Shown: positions 1-6,195 of the stretch, in pieces
Position numbering within the stretch: the first letter of the stretch is position 1
Layout: each line of letters opens with the position of its first letter
NCBI GenBank assembly: GCA_947168785.1
Contig: CAMVNL010000114.1
Span: 1-6,936 of the forward strand
Direction of reading: 5' to 3'
Length of the DNA: 6,936 nt
DNA from: an uncultured Clostridia bacterium
Lineage (GTDB): Bacteria > Bacillota > Clostridia > Oscillospirales > Acutalibacteraceae
Translations under genes and position numbers: made by a program
Notes under the pieces: generated by a model
Database searches by the model: none
Seen by the model: the letters and a program-made list of their open reading frames with translations, nothing else
What the model was told of the DNA's origin: nothing

Positions 1-774
1 ATAATACAGATTGTCATGGGCCTGTTCCAGACAGCAGGGCAGCAGCCAGTGGATGTGCCCGCTGAAAAACAGGATGGGGGCTTTGGCGGTTGCCGCGTGG
101 CGCAGCAGCAGCGCGTCCACGGCGGCGGAGCACTCGCCCATGCCCGCTTCGTGATATTCCGGCGTGACGCCGTTGCGGCCCTCCGGCGGCTGGTGACTCA
201 AAACAAACACCGGCTTGCCCGTGGCGACCGCCTTGCGCAGGATTTTATCCAGCCATTCCAGCTGCGCTTCGGTGATTGTCGGTTTGTTGTGGCACAGGGC
301 CTCGGTGCCGGTCACGATAAACGGAAAGCCCTTGACGGTGGCGTAATAGTAGTTCTTCTCCGTCACAAGGCCGCAATCCCGGCAAAAGCGCTGAAACAGC
401 CGTTCCGCCAGCAGATAGTTGGGATCGTCGCTGTGGTGCCAGCTGTCGTGGTTGCCCATTTGGGGCAGCACCCGCAGATCGCCCAGGTAGGCCTTTTTCA
501 GCCGCCGCAGCAGGGCGTATTCCTTTTCGTCCCCGCAGTTGGTGACGTCGCCGCACAGGGCCAGCACGTCGCAGCGTCCGTCCCGCCGCAGCCCGGCGAA
601 ACCGCGGCGCAGCACGTCCGTCCGGTCCCGGTAGGGGTCGGCGTCCGTATGCAGGTCGGCAGTGAATACCGCCCGGAAATCCTCCCCGTCCGCCGTCCGG
701 CGCGGCAAGCGCGACAGCACCAGCGAAGACGCCATGGTGGGCAGGCTCTCCCGCAGGGTTCTTTTTCCGGACAA
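1..774 (-). CDS. Calcineurin-like metallophosphoesterase (3' end outside window)
   Basis: Seen: all core blocks of the calcineurin-like metallophosphoesterase fold appear in order over 258 visible residues: a D-x-H block (ADLHTD, D40 and H42), GDVTNCGD (D76, N79), GNHDSW (107-112), a lone His in VLSHQPP (H194) and GHIH (239-242). These are the usual ligands of a two-metal centre, so an active phosphoesterase is likely. The substrate cannot be told from the sequence; family members cleave phosphomonoesters, phosphodiesters or nucleotides. No signal peptide or membrane segment is visible, which suggests a cytoplasmic enzyme. The reading frame is still open at base 1, so the C-terminus is missing. 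The chosen start is TTG at 774, eight bases from a strong ribosome binding site. An in-frame ATG at 735 is the alternative, would shorten the protein by 13 residues, and has no comparable site. The gene has its own promoter and is separated from the upstream operon by a terminator, so it is probably monocistronic at its 5' end. Confidence 0.9.
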   Translation of the reverse strand, partial: MSGKRTLRESLPTMASSLVLSRLPRRTADGEDFRAVFTADLHTDADPYRDRTDVLRRGFAGLRRDGRCDVLALCGDVTNCGDEKEYALLRRLKKAYLGDLRVLPQMGNHDSWHHSDDPNYLLAERLFQRFCRDCGLVTEKNYYYATVKGFPFIVTGTEALCHNKPTITEAQLEWLDKILRKAVATGKPVFVLSHQPPEGRNGVTPEYHEAGMGECSAAVDALLLRHAATAKAPILFFSGHIHWLLPCCLEQAHDNLYY

Positions 775-782
775 AAGCAATC

Positions 783-789
783 CCTCCTT
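783..789 (-). promoter_or_regulatory. Ribosome binding site selecting a TTG start
   Basis: On the minus strand this reads AAGGAGG. The GGAGG core (783-787) lies 8 bases before TTG at 774-772, which is good spacing. A first TTG at 780-778 is only 2 bases away, too close, and the ATG at 735 is about 47 bases away. The site therefore supports TTG at 774 as the start of the metallophosphoesterase. Confidence 0.7.
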
Positions 790-821
790 CCCGCAGATAA
801 AATGATACGGTTCTGTCTTCT

Positions 822-849
822 ATTATAATATTCCCCGCCCGAAATGCAA
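822..849 (-). promoter_or_regulatory. Probable sigma-A promoter of the metallophosphoesterase gene
   Basis: The minus strand has a perfect TATAAT -10 box (822-827) and a weak -35, TTGCAT (844-849), with a 16-base spacer. The region is AT-rich in otherwise GC-rich DNA, about 35 bases upstream of the ribosome binding site. The -35 matches the TTGACA consensus only in TTG, so the -10 carries most of the support. The promoter begins just past the T-tract of the preceding operon's terminator, as expected for a new transcription unit. Confidence 0.6.
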
Positions 850-861
850 TAAAAAAGCCGC

Positions 862-896
862 AAAAAAAATCCCCCGGACCGAAAACCGGTTCAGGG
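862..896 (-). terminator. Rho-independent terminator of the regulator/membrane-protein operon
   Basis: Read on the minus strand, an imperfect 10-bp stem (arms at 887-896 and 872-881, five-base loop at 882-886, one A-C mismatch and one U-G pair) is followed, after two bases, by eight T's (869-862). A further run of six T's lies at 856-851. It lies about 24 bases beyond the stop codon at 920, the expected place for ending the 920-2954 operon. On the plus strand the hairpin has no T-tract behind it, so it is directional. Confidence 0.75.
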
Positions 897-919
897 AAAA
901 GTAGGGTATCGCGCAAAGA

Positions 920-1540
920 TCAGCCGGATTCCGCATCCGACGGCTCCTGTGCGCCGAATTGAATATACGTTTTTATGCTCTGCCCGTCGATGAGGTAGTC
1001 CGTGATCATCACGCTGCCCTTCCATACCTTCGCCTTGACGGTAAAGGTATGGCCGAAGGCGGGTTCGTTGATATCGTCCGTGCCGTACCATTGCGCCATG
1101 TCGTCCGGCGCCTCGCCGTATTCCTCGATATACTGTTCCGCATACCGCTCCTTCACCCCGGGGAAGAAGGCCTGTTCAAACGTATTGCTCACGTAAAGCG
1201 TCTTTGACAGCGTTTGATAAAAATAGGAATCCTTATGTCCGGCGGCGTCGATATACGCGCCGTTCAGCGGTTTCATATCCGTCCTACGGACGGTGGAGAC
1301 GCCGTCCGGCCCCGTTTCGATTGCCCAGTACCGGTCAACATTGTTGACGGTTCCTTTTTGACGGATGCTCAGATGCAGTTCCCGCGTGCCGCTCCAGTAC
1401 CAGAATCTGCCGTCCGCGGCAAATTCGTATTCCACGGCGTCGGTTGCCATGTGGCGTTCCACCGCCTGATGATAGCCGATCATGCCCGCGAGAAACGCAA
1501 TTTGCAGCGCCGCCAGCGCGACGGCCAGTATCTTACGCAT
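920..1540 (-). CDS. Membrane-anchored protein, GDYXXLXY-like
   Basis: The 206-residue product has one N-terminal hydrophobic segment (about residues 4-23, preceded by RK). The rest is soluble, so it is probably a membrane-anchored protein with its domain outside the cell. The second half resembles GDYXXLXY-family proteins: an FFPG segment (125-128), and a C-terminal VKAKVWKGSVMITDYLIDG stretch (168-186) matching the family's closing strands and I-D-G turn. The name-giving GDYxxLxY motif after the anchor is not recognisable. The family call therefore rests on topology, the C-terminal half and the neighbour; in known genomes GDYXXLXY genes sit next to DUF2157/DUF4401 membrane genes, as here. 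The biochemical role is unknown. The ATG lies inside the end of the upstream gene (8-bp overlap, ATGCGTAA), with GGAGG at 1554-1550 nine bases before it, so the two are probably translationally coupled. The stop codon is TGA. Confidence 0.7.
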   Translation of the reverse strand: MRKILAVALAALQIAFLAGMIGYHQAVERHMATDAVEYEFAADGRFWYWSGTRELHLSIRQKGTVNNVDRYWAIETGPDGVSTVRRTDMKPLNGAYIDAAGHKDSYFYQTLSKTLYVSNTFEQAFFPGVKERYAEQYIEEYGEAPDDMAQWYGTDDINEPAFGHTFTVKAKVWKGSVMITDYLIDGQSIKTYIQFGAQEPSDAESG

Positions 1541-2954
1541 CGTTTTCCGCCTCCTTCGCCGCTTTTCCTTTCTTTACGGCAAGCATTTTTTTGTTGATCA
1601 GCAGGATCGCCACGCCCAGTGCCGCGCAGAATCCGCCGATCAGCGGCATGTTGTCCTCCAGCAGGTTCCAGATCACAAACAGCAGATCCGCCGCCACCGT
1701 CAGCATACCGAAGTTCAGCGGCAGCAGCTTCAGCGTTTTCACGCCCCGCAGGATCAGGACCACGCCCAGCGCCGCAATCACAAGCGCCTTCGGCCACTGC
1801 TGCACCGTCAGCATCAGCCCCATCTGCAGAATGGACGCCGTAAGGAACAGCAGCTTCAGCGGATTGTGTTTGAAGCTCTTTCTGCCATAGATCACCCCGG
1901 CCGCCACAAGGGCCGCCGCGAGGGCGTAGATCCACGGCAGGATCTGTGCCAGCCGCTGCTGCTCTCCGGGGGAAGCTTCCTCCAGATAGAAAGAAATGAG
2001 CAGCATCTGGATGAAGTGCACGACGACCGTGCCGACGGCGGCAGGATAGCGCAGCGGCAACGCGCCGTCGGTCTCCCGGTCGGCGGCCGCCAGCGCCGTA
2101 AAGCAGGACAGCAGCGTCAGCATGGCTGCTTCAAAGCCATAGTCCGGACAGACGTATGTGACCGCAGCGGTCAGATACGTGACTGCCGCGCCGGTCAGCA
2201 CCCAGCGGGTGAAGGCCTTCAGATCGGGGGACAGGCCGTTCTTTTTGACGAACAGCGCCGCAGCGGCGAGGAACAGTAGCGCGAACGCCAGTAAGGGAAG
2301 GCGGCCCTCCTCCCCGAAACGGAAAAATAAGACGATTCCAAAGCCGTTCAGCGCCGTAAAAGCCGCCACGGAATCCAGCGCGAACATCACGGGCAGAATC
2401 AGCAGCGTATCCGCCAGCAGCAGCCGGGTGAAGCCGAGGTCAACGGAAAAGGTGTGGTTGACCAGCGCCACGGAAGCGCAGAAGCCGACGATCCAGATCA
2501 CCGCCGCGGCTTCGTTCTTTAATTGGCTGACCTTCTTGCCGAACACCGCAAACAGAGCCATGCCGATCCCGGCGAAGGCCGGGAGGAAGGAGAGGATGCG
2601 GCGGGTCAGCTCCGGCATATCCCGCCACAGCCATACAATTAAAATAATACACCCGGCCGCCAGCAGCAGGCTGCCGAACACCGCCAGCCCCACGGCGGAA
2701 AGGCGCTTCGCGGCGGCGCGGTCGTCGGCGGGAGCCTCCAGTCCCACGCTGCGGCGCTTGCCGTAAATCAGTTCTTCGATATCCGCCCCCAGCGCGGCGG
2801 AAAGGGCGGTGAGCATGTCGATATCGGGCTGGGTGCGGTTGTTCTCCCAGCTGGAAACGGTCTGCCGGGTGACGCACAGCGCTTCGGCGAGCTGTTCCTG
2901 CGTCAGCTTTCGCTCCCCCCGGAGCCGTTTGATGTTTTTTGCAATGGAAGCCAT
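1533..2954 (-). CDS. XRE-family HTH regulator fused to a polytopic DUF2157-like membrane domain
   Basis: The product is 473 residues. Residues 4-65 form a typical XRE/HTH_3 DNA-binding domain (LTQEQLAEALCVTRQTVSSWE, with the recognition helix around VTRQTVSSWE and the conserved N-x-R-x-P-x-x-x-x-L pattern after it). A charged linker (66-84) follows, then hydrophobic segments from about 85 to 454, some 12-14 probable membrane helices, and a lysine-rich tail (455-467). The stretch around 143-210 (LKNEAAAVIWIVGFCASVAL, then a long run of alternating hydrophobic helices) resembles DUF2157 membrane proteins. Inference: a DNA-binding protein held at the membrane that could link an envelope state to transcription; the signal and target genes are not shown, and self-regulation is only plausible. 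The start is ATG at 2954 because a perfect AAGGAGG sits 6 bases upstream. A longer in-frame reading from 3011 passes through tandem repeats and is not believed. It overlaps the downstream gene by 8 bp. Confidence 0.85.
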   Translation of the reverse strand: MASIAKNIKRLRGERKLTQEQLAEALCVTRQTVSSWENNRTQPDIDMLTALSAALGADIEELIYGKRRSVGLEAPADDRAAAKRLSAVGLAVFGSLLLAAGCIILIVWLWRDMPELTRRILSFLPAFAGIGMALFAVFGKKVSQLKNEAAAVIWIVGFCASVALVNHTFSVDLGFTRLLLADTLLILPVMFALDSVAAFTALNGFGIVLFFRFGEEGRLPLLAFALLFLAAAALFVKKNGLSPDLKAFTRWVLTGAAVTYLTAAVTYVCPDYGFEAAMLTLLSCFTALAAADRETDGALPLRYPAAVGTVVVHFIQMLLISFYLEEASPGEQQRLAQILPWIYALAAALVAAGVIYGRKSFKHNPLKLLFLTASILQMGLMLTVQQWPKALVIAALGVVLILRGVKTLKLLPLNFGMLTVAADLLFVIWNLLEDNMPLIGGFCAALGVAILLINKKMLAVKKGKAAKEAENDA

Positions 2955-2960
2955 TGTGTT

Positions 2961-2967
2961 CCTCCTT
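2961..2967 (-). promoter_or_regulatory. Ribosome binding site fixing the start of the XRE-membrane fusion
   Basis: The minus strand reads AAGGAGG, 6 bases before ATG at 2954. It decides against the in-frame TTG at 3011, whose extension would be encoded by the heptamer repeats (a low-complexity AYCLLPTAY-type peptide). The heptamer array begins 12 bases upstream of this site. Confidence 0.85.
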
Positions 2968-2979
2968 ATCAGAAAATAG

Positions 2980-3014
2980 GCAGTAGGCAATAGGCAGTAG
3001 GCAATAGGCAATAG
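2980..3014. repeat. Tandem heptamer array, five units of GCARTAG
   Basis: Five head-to-tail 7-bp units occupy exactly 35 bases: GCAGTAG, GCAATAG, GCAGTAG, GCAATAG, GCAATAG. The only variable position is the fourth base (G or A). On the minus strand the unit is CTAYTGC, so the array would lie in the 5' leader of the XRE-membrane operon, 12 bases before its ribosome binding site. Short tandem heptamers of this kind are known in several bacterial lineages. Their copy number tends to vary by slippage, and their function is unclear. Confidence 0.95.
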
Positions 3015-3175
3015 AAAGATTGAACTGCCTGTCTTTATTCAAGCATAAAAACGGGAAAAAGTCACGCAATAATCTGTTGCGCTGCACAAAAACGCCTGAA
3101 AATGCGCAGAGCCTGCGTAAATTGGGGGCGTCGATATGATGTTGTTACTCAGAAACCTTTTTTCACCGCGGTAGC

Positions 3176-3193
3176 GCGGCGCCTCAGCGCCGC
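3176..3193. repeat. GC-rich hairpin (GCGGCGC stem) upstream of glmS
   Basis: A perfect 7-bp stem, GCGGCGC / GCGCCGC, encloses the four-base loop CTCA. It is not followed by a T-tract on either strand, so it does not look like a terminator. The same stem sequence with a different loop recurs at 6882-6898, which suggests a small dispersed palindromic element rather than a gene-specific signal. It lies upstream of the proposed glmS promoter, so it would not be in that mRNA. Confidence 0.75.
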
Positions 3194-3225
3194 TGCGAGG
3201 GAGAAAATACATCACGGCTGAATTT

Positions 3226-3238
3226 TTCCGGTCCGGAA
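3226..3238. promoter_or_regulatory. 13-bp palindrome upstream of the glmS promoter (possible operator)
   Basis: TTCCGG-T-CCGGAA is a perfect inverted repeat with a single central base, too tight for an RNA hairpin but suitable for a dimeric DNA-binding protein. It lies just upstream of the proposed glmS -35 box and is flanked on both sides by T-runs. No regulator can be named. The divergently encoded XRE protein is one candidate by position only. Confidence 0.4.
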
Positions 3239-3243
3239 TATTT

Positions 3244-3273
3244 TTAAAGTACCATAAAGCTTTCTGTGATAAT
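3244..3273 (+). promoter_or_regulatory. Probable glmS promoter with extended -10
   Basis: GATAAT at 3268-3273 matches the -10 consensus in five of six bases and is preceded by TGT, giving an extended -10 (TGn). A weak -35, TTAAAG (3244-3249), lies 18 bases upstream. The segment is AT-rich and would give a leader of about 50 bases before the ATG at 3330. A second -10-like hexamer, TACAAT at 3300-3305, lacks any -35. Confidence 0.5.
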
Positions 3274-3329
3274 ATTTCATAGATCGGCCATAAACCGTTT
3301 ACAATCTACAAAGAAAGGTTTTGATGACA

Positions 3330-5162
3330 ATGTGCGGAATTATCGGCAAAGCGGGAGACGGAAACGTCATCCCGGATATTATCAACGGGCTGAAAAAGCT
3401 GGAATACCGGGGGTATGACTCCGCCGGTATCGCGGTGCTGGGCGAAAACGGCTACAGCAGCGTGAAGACCGCCGGCAAGGTGGACGCCCTCAGCGAGGCG
3501 GTCACCGCCTGCCGCTGCGCCCCCGGCGACACGGGCATCGGTCACACCCGCTGGGCCACCCACGGCGCGCCCACCGACAGAAACGCCCATCCCCATTTCA
3601 GCCCGGACGGAAAATTTTCCGTGGTTCATAACGGAATTATCGAGAACGCCTCCGAACTGAAAAAGTCGGTGCTGCCGGAGGACGAGGTTTATGCCTCGGA
3701 GACAGATACCGGGGTGGCGGCGCATTTGCTGGCGTTCTACTATCAGGGCGACGTGATCGAGGCCGTCTCCAAGACGGTCAACGCGCTGAAGGGTTCCTTT
3801 GCTCTGGGCATTCTCTGCTCCGACTGCCCTGAAACCCTGTTCGCGGCGGCCTGCGCCAGCCCCCTGTTTGCCGCCAAAGGACAGAGCGGCACGTTCATCG
3901 CCTCCGACATGGGCGCCGTGGGCGAGGACGCCAAAGAGATCTATAAGCTGACCAACCGGGAGATCGCCCGGCTGACGAAGGACGGCATTGCATTTTTCGA
4001 CGCCGACGGCAAGCCCATCGTCAAAAACACGGTCAGCGTGCAGGTGGGCAGGCTGAGCCTGGAAAAGGGCGGCTTCGAGCACTATATGCTCTATGAGATC
4101 ATGCAGCAGCCGGACGCGGTGCGCGATACGATCCTGCCGCTGATCAAGGACGGCCATATTATCCGCCACGAGGGCTTTCCGGAGAGAGAGTTCGTCCGGG
4201 AACGCCTCAATAAGATCCGCATTATCGCCTGCGGCTCGGCCTATCACACCGGCCTGGTGGCGGCGTCTCTGATCGAGCAGTACTGCGGCGTAGACTGCCG
4301 CGCGGAGGTGGCGTCGGAATTCCGCTATTCCGCGGCGCTCATCGACGAAAACACCCTGACGGTCTTTATCAGTCAGAGCGGCGAGACCGCCGACACGCTG
4401 GCGGCCCTGCGCCTTGCCAAAGAGAAGGGCGCAAAGACGCTGGCCATCGTCAACATCGAAGGCAGCGCCATCGCCACCGAAAGCGACGCGGTGGTATTCA
4501 CCCGGGCGGGTCGCGAGACTGCCGTGGCCACCACCAAGGCCTACAGCGCCCAGCTGGCGGTGCTTTACGCCCTGACCTTGTACCTTGCCCGGGAAAAAGG
4601 GACCGTGACGGAGGAGCAGGAGGGCGCTTACACGGCGGAGCTGCTGCGGCTGCCCGAAAAGATCCGCCTGACCACCGAGACGGTCAGCGAGACCGTGACG
4701 GAGCTGGCCGCCATGCTGGCGAAAAAAGAGGATATGTTCTTCATCGGCCGCCTGCTGGACAGCGCCGCCGCCATGGAGGGCAGCCTGAAAATGAAGGAGA
4801 TCAGCTATATCAACTCCCAGGCCTACGCGGCGGGCGAGCTGAAGCACGGCACCATTTCGCTGGTGGAGGAGGGCACCCCCGTGATCGCCCTTGCCACCCA
4901 GGAGGACGTGTTCACCAAGACCGTGGCAAACCTTTACGAGGTCAAGGCCCGGGGGGCTTATACCATTCTGATCACCGAGGAAAAATTCCTGAACCGGGAA
5001 TTCGCCGCGGACAAGGTGATCGCGGTGCCCGACACCGCCGATCCCTTCGCCGTGTCGCTGGCGGTGGTGCCCATGCAGCTGCTCAGCTACTACACCGCCA
5101 AGAACCGGGGCTGCGACATCGACAAGCCGAAAAACCTTGCCAAATCCGTCACCGTGGAGTAA
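3330..5162 (+). CDS. glmS: Glutamine--fructose-6-phosphate aminotransferase (isomerizing)
   Basis: Converts fructose-6-phosphate and glutamine to glucosamine-6-phosphate and glutamate in the cytoplasm, the first committed step to UDP-GlcNAc and thus peptidoglycan. The 610-residue product matches the family's usual length (about 600-610). The N-terminal glutaminase domain (1-240) begins MCGIIG, so Met removal exposes the nucleophile Cys2. It also carries HTRWATHG (72-79), VHNGIIEN (99-106) and ETDT (124-127). Two SIS sugar-isomerase domains follow: CGSAYH (301-306) and SQSGET (348-353) in the first, LKMKEISYI (486-494, E490) and ELKHGTISL in the second, ending with the classic DKPKNLAKSVTVE tail (K605). 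All key residues are present. The start must be ATG at 3330, since the upstream ATG (3324) and TTG (3321) would bury the catalytic Cys. AAAGG at 3314-3318 is 11 bases from that ATG, a little long. It probably shares a transcript with the gene 5 bp downstream. Confidence 0.98.
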   Translation: MCGIIGKAGDGNVIPDIINGLKKLEYRGYDSAGIAVLGENGYSSVKTAGKVDALSEAVTACRCAPGDTGIGHTRWATHGAPTDRNAHPHFSPDGKFSVVHNGIIENASELKKSVLPEDEVYASETDTGVAAHLLAFYYQGDVIEAVSKTVNALKGSFALGILCSDCPETLFAAACASPLFAAKGQSGTFIASDMGAVGEDAKEIYKLTNREIARLTKDGIAFFDADGKPIVKNTVSVQVGRLSLEKGGFEHYMLYEIMQQPDAVRDTILPLIKDGHIIRHEGFPEREFVRERLNKIRIIACGSAYHTGLVAASLIEQYCGVDCRAEVASEFRYSAALIDENTLTVFISQSGETADTLAALRLAKEKGAKTLAIVNIEGSAIATESDAVVFTRAGRETAVATTKAYSAQLAVLYALTLYLAREKGTVTEEQEGAYTAELLRLPEKIRLTTETVSETVTELAAMLAKKEDMFFIGRLLDSAAAMEGSLKMKEISYINSQAYAAGELKHGTISLVEEGTPVIALATQEDVFTKTVANLYEVKARGAYTILITEEKFLNREFAADKVIAVPDTADPFAVSLAVVPMQLLSYYTAKNRGCDIDKPKNLAKSVTVE

Positions 5163-5167
5163 GTGAT

Positions 5168-6127
5168 ATGATCATCAACACCGGGCAGCGGACGGATATC
5201 CCCGCCTTTTACGCCGATTGGTTCGCCAACCGGCTGCGGGAAGGCTTCGTCTGCGTCCGCAACCCCTATTATCCGCAGCAGGTCAGCCGTTACCGGCTGG
5301 ACCCCGCCGTGGTGGACGCCATCGGGTTCTGCACCAAGAACCCGGCCCCCATGTTCCGGTATATGGACCTGCTGGAGCCCTACGGGCAGTATTGGTTCGT
5401 CACCATTACCCCCTACGGCCGCGACATGGAGCCCAACGTGCCGGACAAGCACCGGCTGCTGGAGGATTTCCGGCGGCTGTCCGACACGGTCGGCGTCGAT
5501 TCCGTCGGCTGGCGGTATGACCCGGTGCTGCTGTCGGACCGCTATACCGCGGACTATCACCTGCGCGCCTTTGAGACCATGGCCGCCGCGCTGGAGGGGT
5601 ACACGCATACCGCCGTCATCAGCTTTATCGACCTTTACCCCAAGGTCAGAAGGAACTTTCCCGAAGCGCGTGAGGTGCCGAAGGAACAGCGGCTGCTGCT
5701 GGGGAAAGCGTTCGTCGAAATCGCCGCCGCCCACGGCATGACGGTAAAGCCCTGCGCGGAGGGGGAGGAGCTGGCCGCCTTCGGGGCGGACTGCGGCGGC
5801 TGCATGCGGATCGAAGACTATGAAAAGGCCATCGGCAAACCGCTGAACGCGCCGAAAAAGAAGGGGGCGCGGGCAGCCTGCGCCTGCTATATTTCCTGCG
5901 ATATCGGGGCGTATAACACCTGCCGGCACCTGTGCCGCTACTGCTACGCCAACGCGGAGCCGGAAACGGTGCTGGCCCAAAGCCGGCAGCACGACCCCCG
6001 CTCGCCGTTCCTGATCGGCGGCTACCGGGAGGACGACGAGATCCATGACGTGCCCCAGCAGTCATGGATCGTGGAACCGCCGCCCCTGTTCGCGCAGAAG
6101 AGGATAAACCCTTTAGCTTCAGAATAG
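5168..6127 (+). CDS. DUF1848 family protein with C-terminal cysteine cluster
   Basis: A 319-residue cytoplasmic protein with the hallmarks of DUF1848: an N-terminal T-x-x-R-TDIPAFYADWF block (5-19), VRNPYYPQQVSRY (30-42), a F-x-TKNPAPM segment (54-62), FVTITPYGRDMEPNVP (77-92), WRYDP (115-119), YHLRAFE (130-136), VISFIDLY (150-157), and near the C-terminus DIGAYNTCRHLCRYCYAN (245-262). That last block contains CxxxCxxC (C252, C256, C259), preceded by C238, C240, C244 and by C209/C212. Inference: it binds an iron-sulfur cluster, possibly as a radical-SAM-like protein with the motif unusually placed at the C-terminus. The reaction and substrate are unknown. It starts 5 bp after the glmS stop. 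GGAG at 5156-5159, inside the last glmS codons, lies 8 bases before the ATG, so the two are almost certainly cotranscribed. I see no sequence evidence for a shared pathway. Confidence 0.88.
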   Translation: MIINTGQRTDIPAFYADWFANRLREGFVCVRNPYYPQQVSRYRLDPAVVDAIGFCTKNPAPMFRYMDLLEPYGQYWFVTITPYGRDMEPNVPDKHRLLEDFRRLSDTVGVDSVGWRYDPVLLSDRYTADYHLRAFETMAAALEGYTHTAVISFIDLYPKVRRNFPEAREVPKEQRLLLGKAFVEIAAAHGMTVKPCAEGEELAAFGADCGGCMRIEDYEKAIGKPLNAPKKKGARAACACYISCDIGAYNTCRHLCRYCYANAEPETVLAQSRQHDPRSPFLIGGYREDDEIHDVPQQSWIVEPPPLFAQKRINPLASE

Positions 6128-6136
6128 TATCACATA

Positions 6137-6172
6137 AAGCGCTCCGGACGGCGACGACCGTCCGGAGCGCTT
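6137..6172. terminator. Perfect 15-bp hairpin between convergent genes (likely bidirectional terminator)
   Basis: Perfect complementary arms at 6137-6151 and 6158-6172 enclose a six-base loop (6152-6157). It starts 9 bases after the DUF1848 stop and, read leftwards, follows the end of the lipoprotein frame (6196) by 23 bases. Its place between two converging genes is typical of a shared terminator. The T-runs after the stem are poor on both strands (the arm's own final TT then CGCG on plus; TTTATGT on minus), so termination efficiency is uncertain, but the stem is very strong. Confidence 0.7.
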
Positions 6173-6195
6173 CGCGTTCATCGGAGATGATTTGT

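Larger units (their letters stand above)
2955..3329. other. Divergent intergenic region between the XRE operon and glmS
   Basis: No gene is supported in these 375 bases. They hold, in order, the XRE ribosome binding site, the heptamer array (2980-3014), an AT-richer stretch without clear features (about 3015-3165), the GCGGCGC hairpin (3176-3193), a 13-bp palindrome (3226-3238) and the likely glmS promoter (3244-3273). The promoter for the leftward operon must also lie here, but I could not pick it with confidence. The best minus-strand candidate is TTGCGT/TATGCT near 3041-3068, which is weak. No glmS ribozyme core was recognised. Confidence 0.7.

Noticed and set aside
16..828. 270-residue plus-strand open frame opposite the metallophosphoesterase
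   Set aside because: The minus strand has all metallophosphoesterase motifs in order; the plus frame is Q/V/R-rich with no family resemblance and no ribosome binding site.
1482..2279. 265-residue plus-strand open frame opposite the XRE-membrane gene
   Set aside because: It is a Q/R/H-rich reverse complement of hydrophobic codons and the classic shadow of a membrane protein gene. The minus frame has a clear HTH domain, a ribosome binding site and coupling to its neighbour.
2955..3011. N-terminal extension of the XRE protein to a TTG at 3011
   Set aside because: The extension would be encoded by the heptamer repeats and lies upstream of a perfect ribosome binding site that serves the ATG at 2954. 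The HTH domain begins normally from that ATG.
2980..3014. CRISPR array or plasmid-type iterons
   Set aside because: Units are only 7 bp with no spacers, no cas or replication gene is nearby, and the array sits in a normal operon leader.
3165..3300. glmS ribozyme/riboswitch upstream of glmS
   Set aside because: AGCGCC occurs at 3186-3191, but the rest of the conserved ribozyme core does not follow, and the predicted mRNA leader is only about 50 bases.
3306..4847. 513-residue open frame on the minus strand, opposite glmS
   Set aside because: The plus strand carries unmistakable glmS with every catalytic motif. The antisense frame is a low-complexity G/A/R/H-rich shadow typical of GC-rich DNA and has no ribosome binding site.
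5090..6046. 318-residue open frame on the minus strand, opposite the DUF1848 gene
   Set aside because: It is antisense to a well-conserved family protein, overlaps the end of glmS, has biased composition and matches no recognisable domain.
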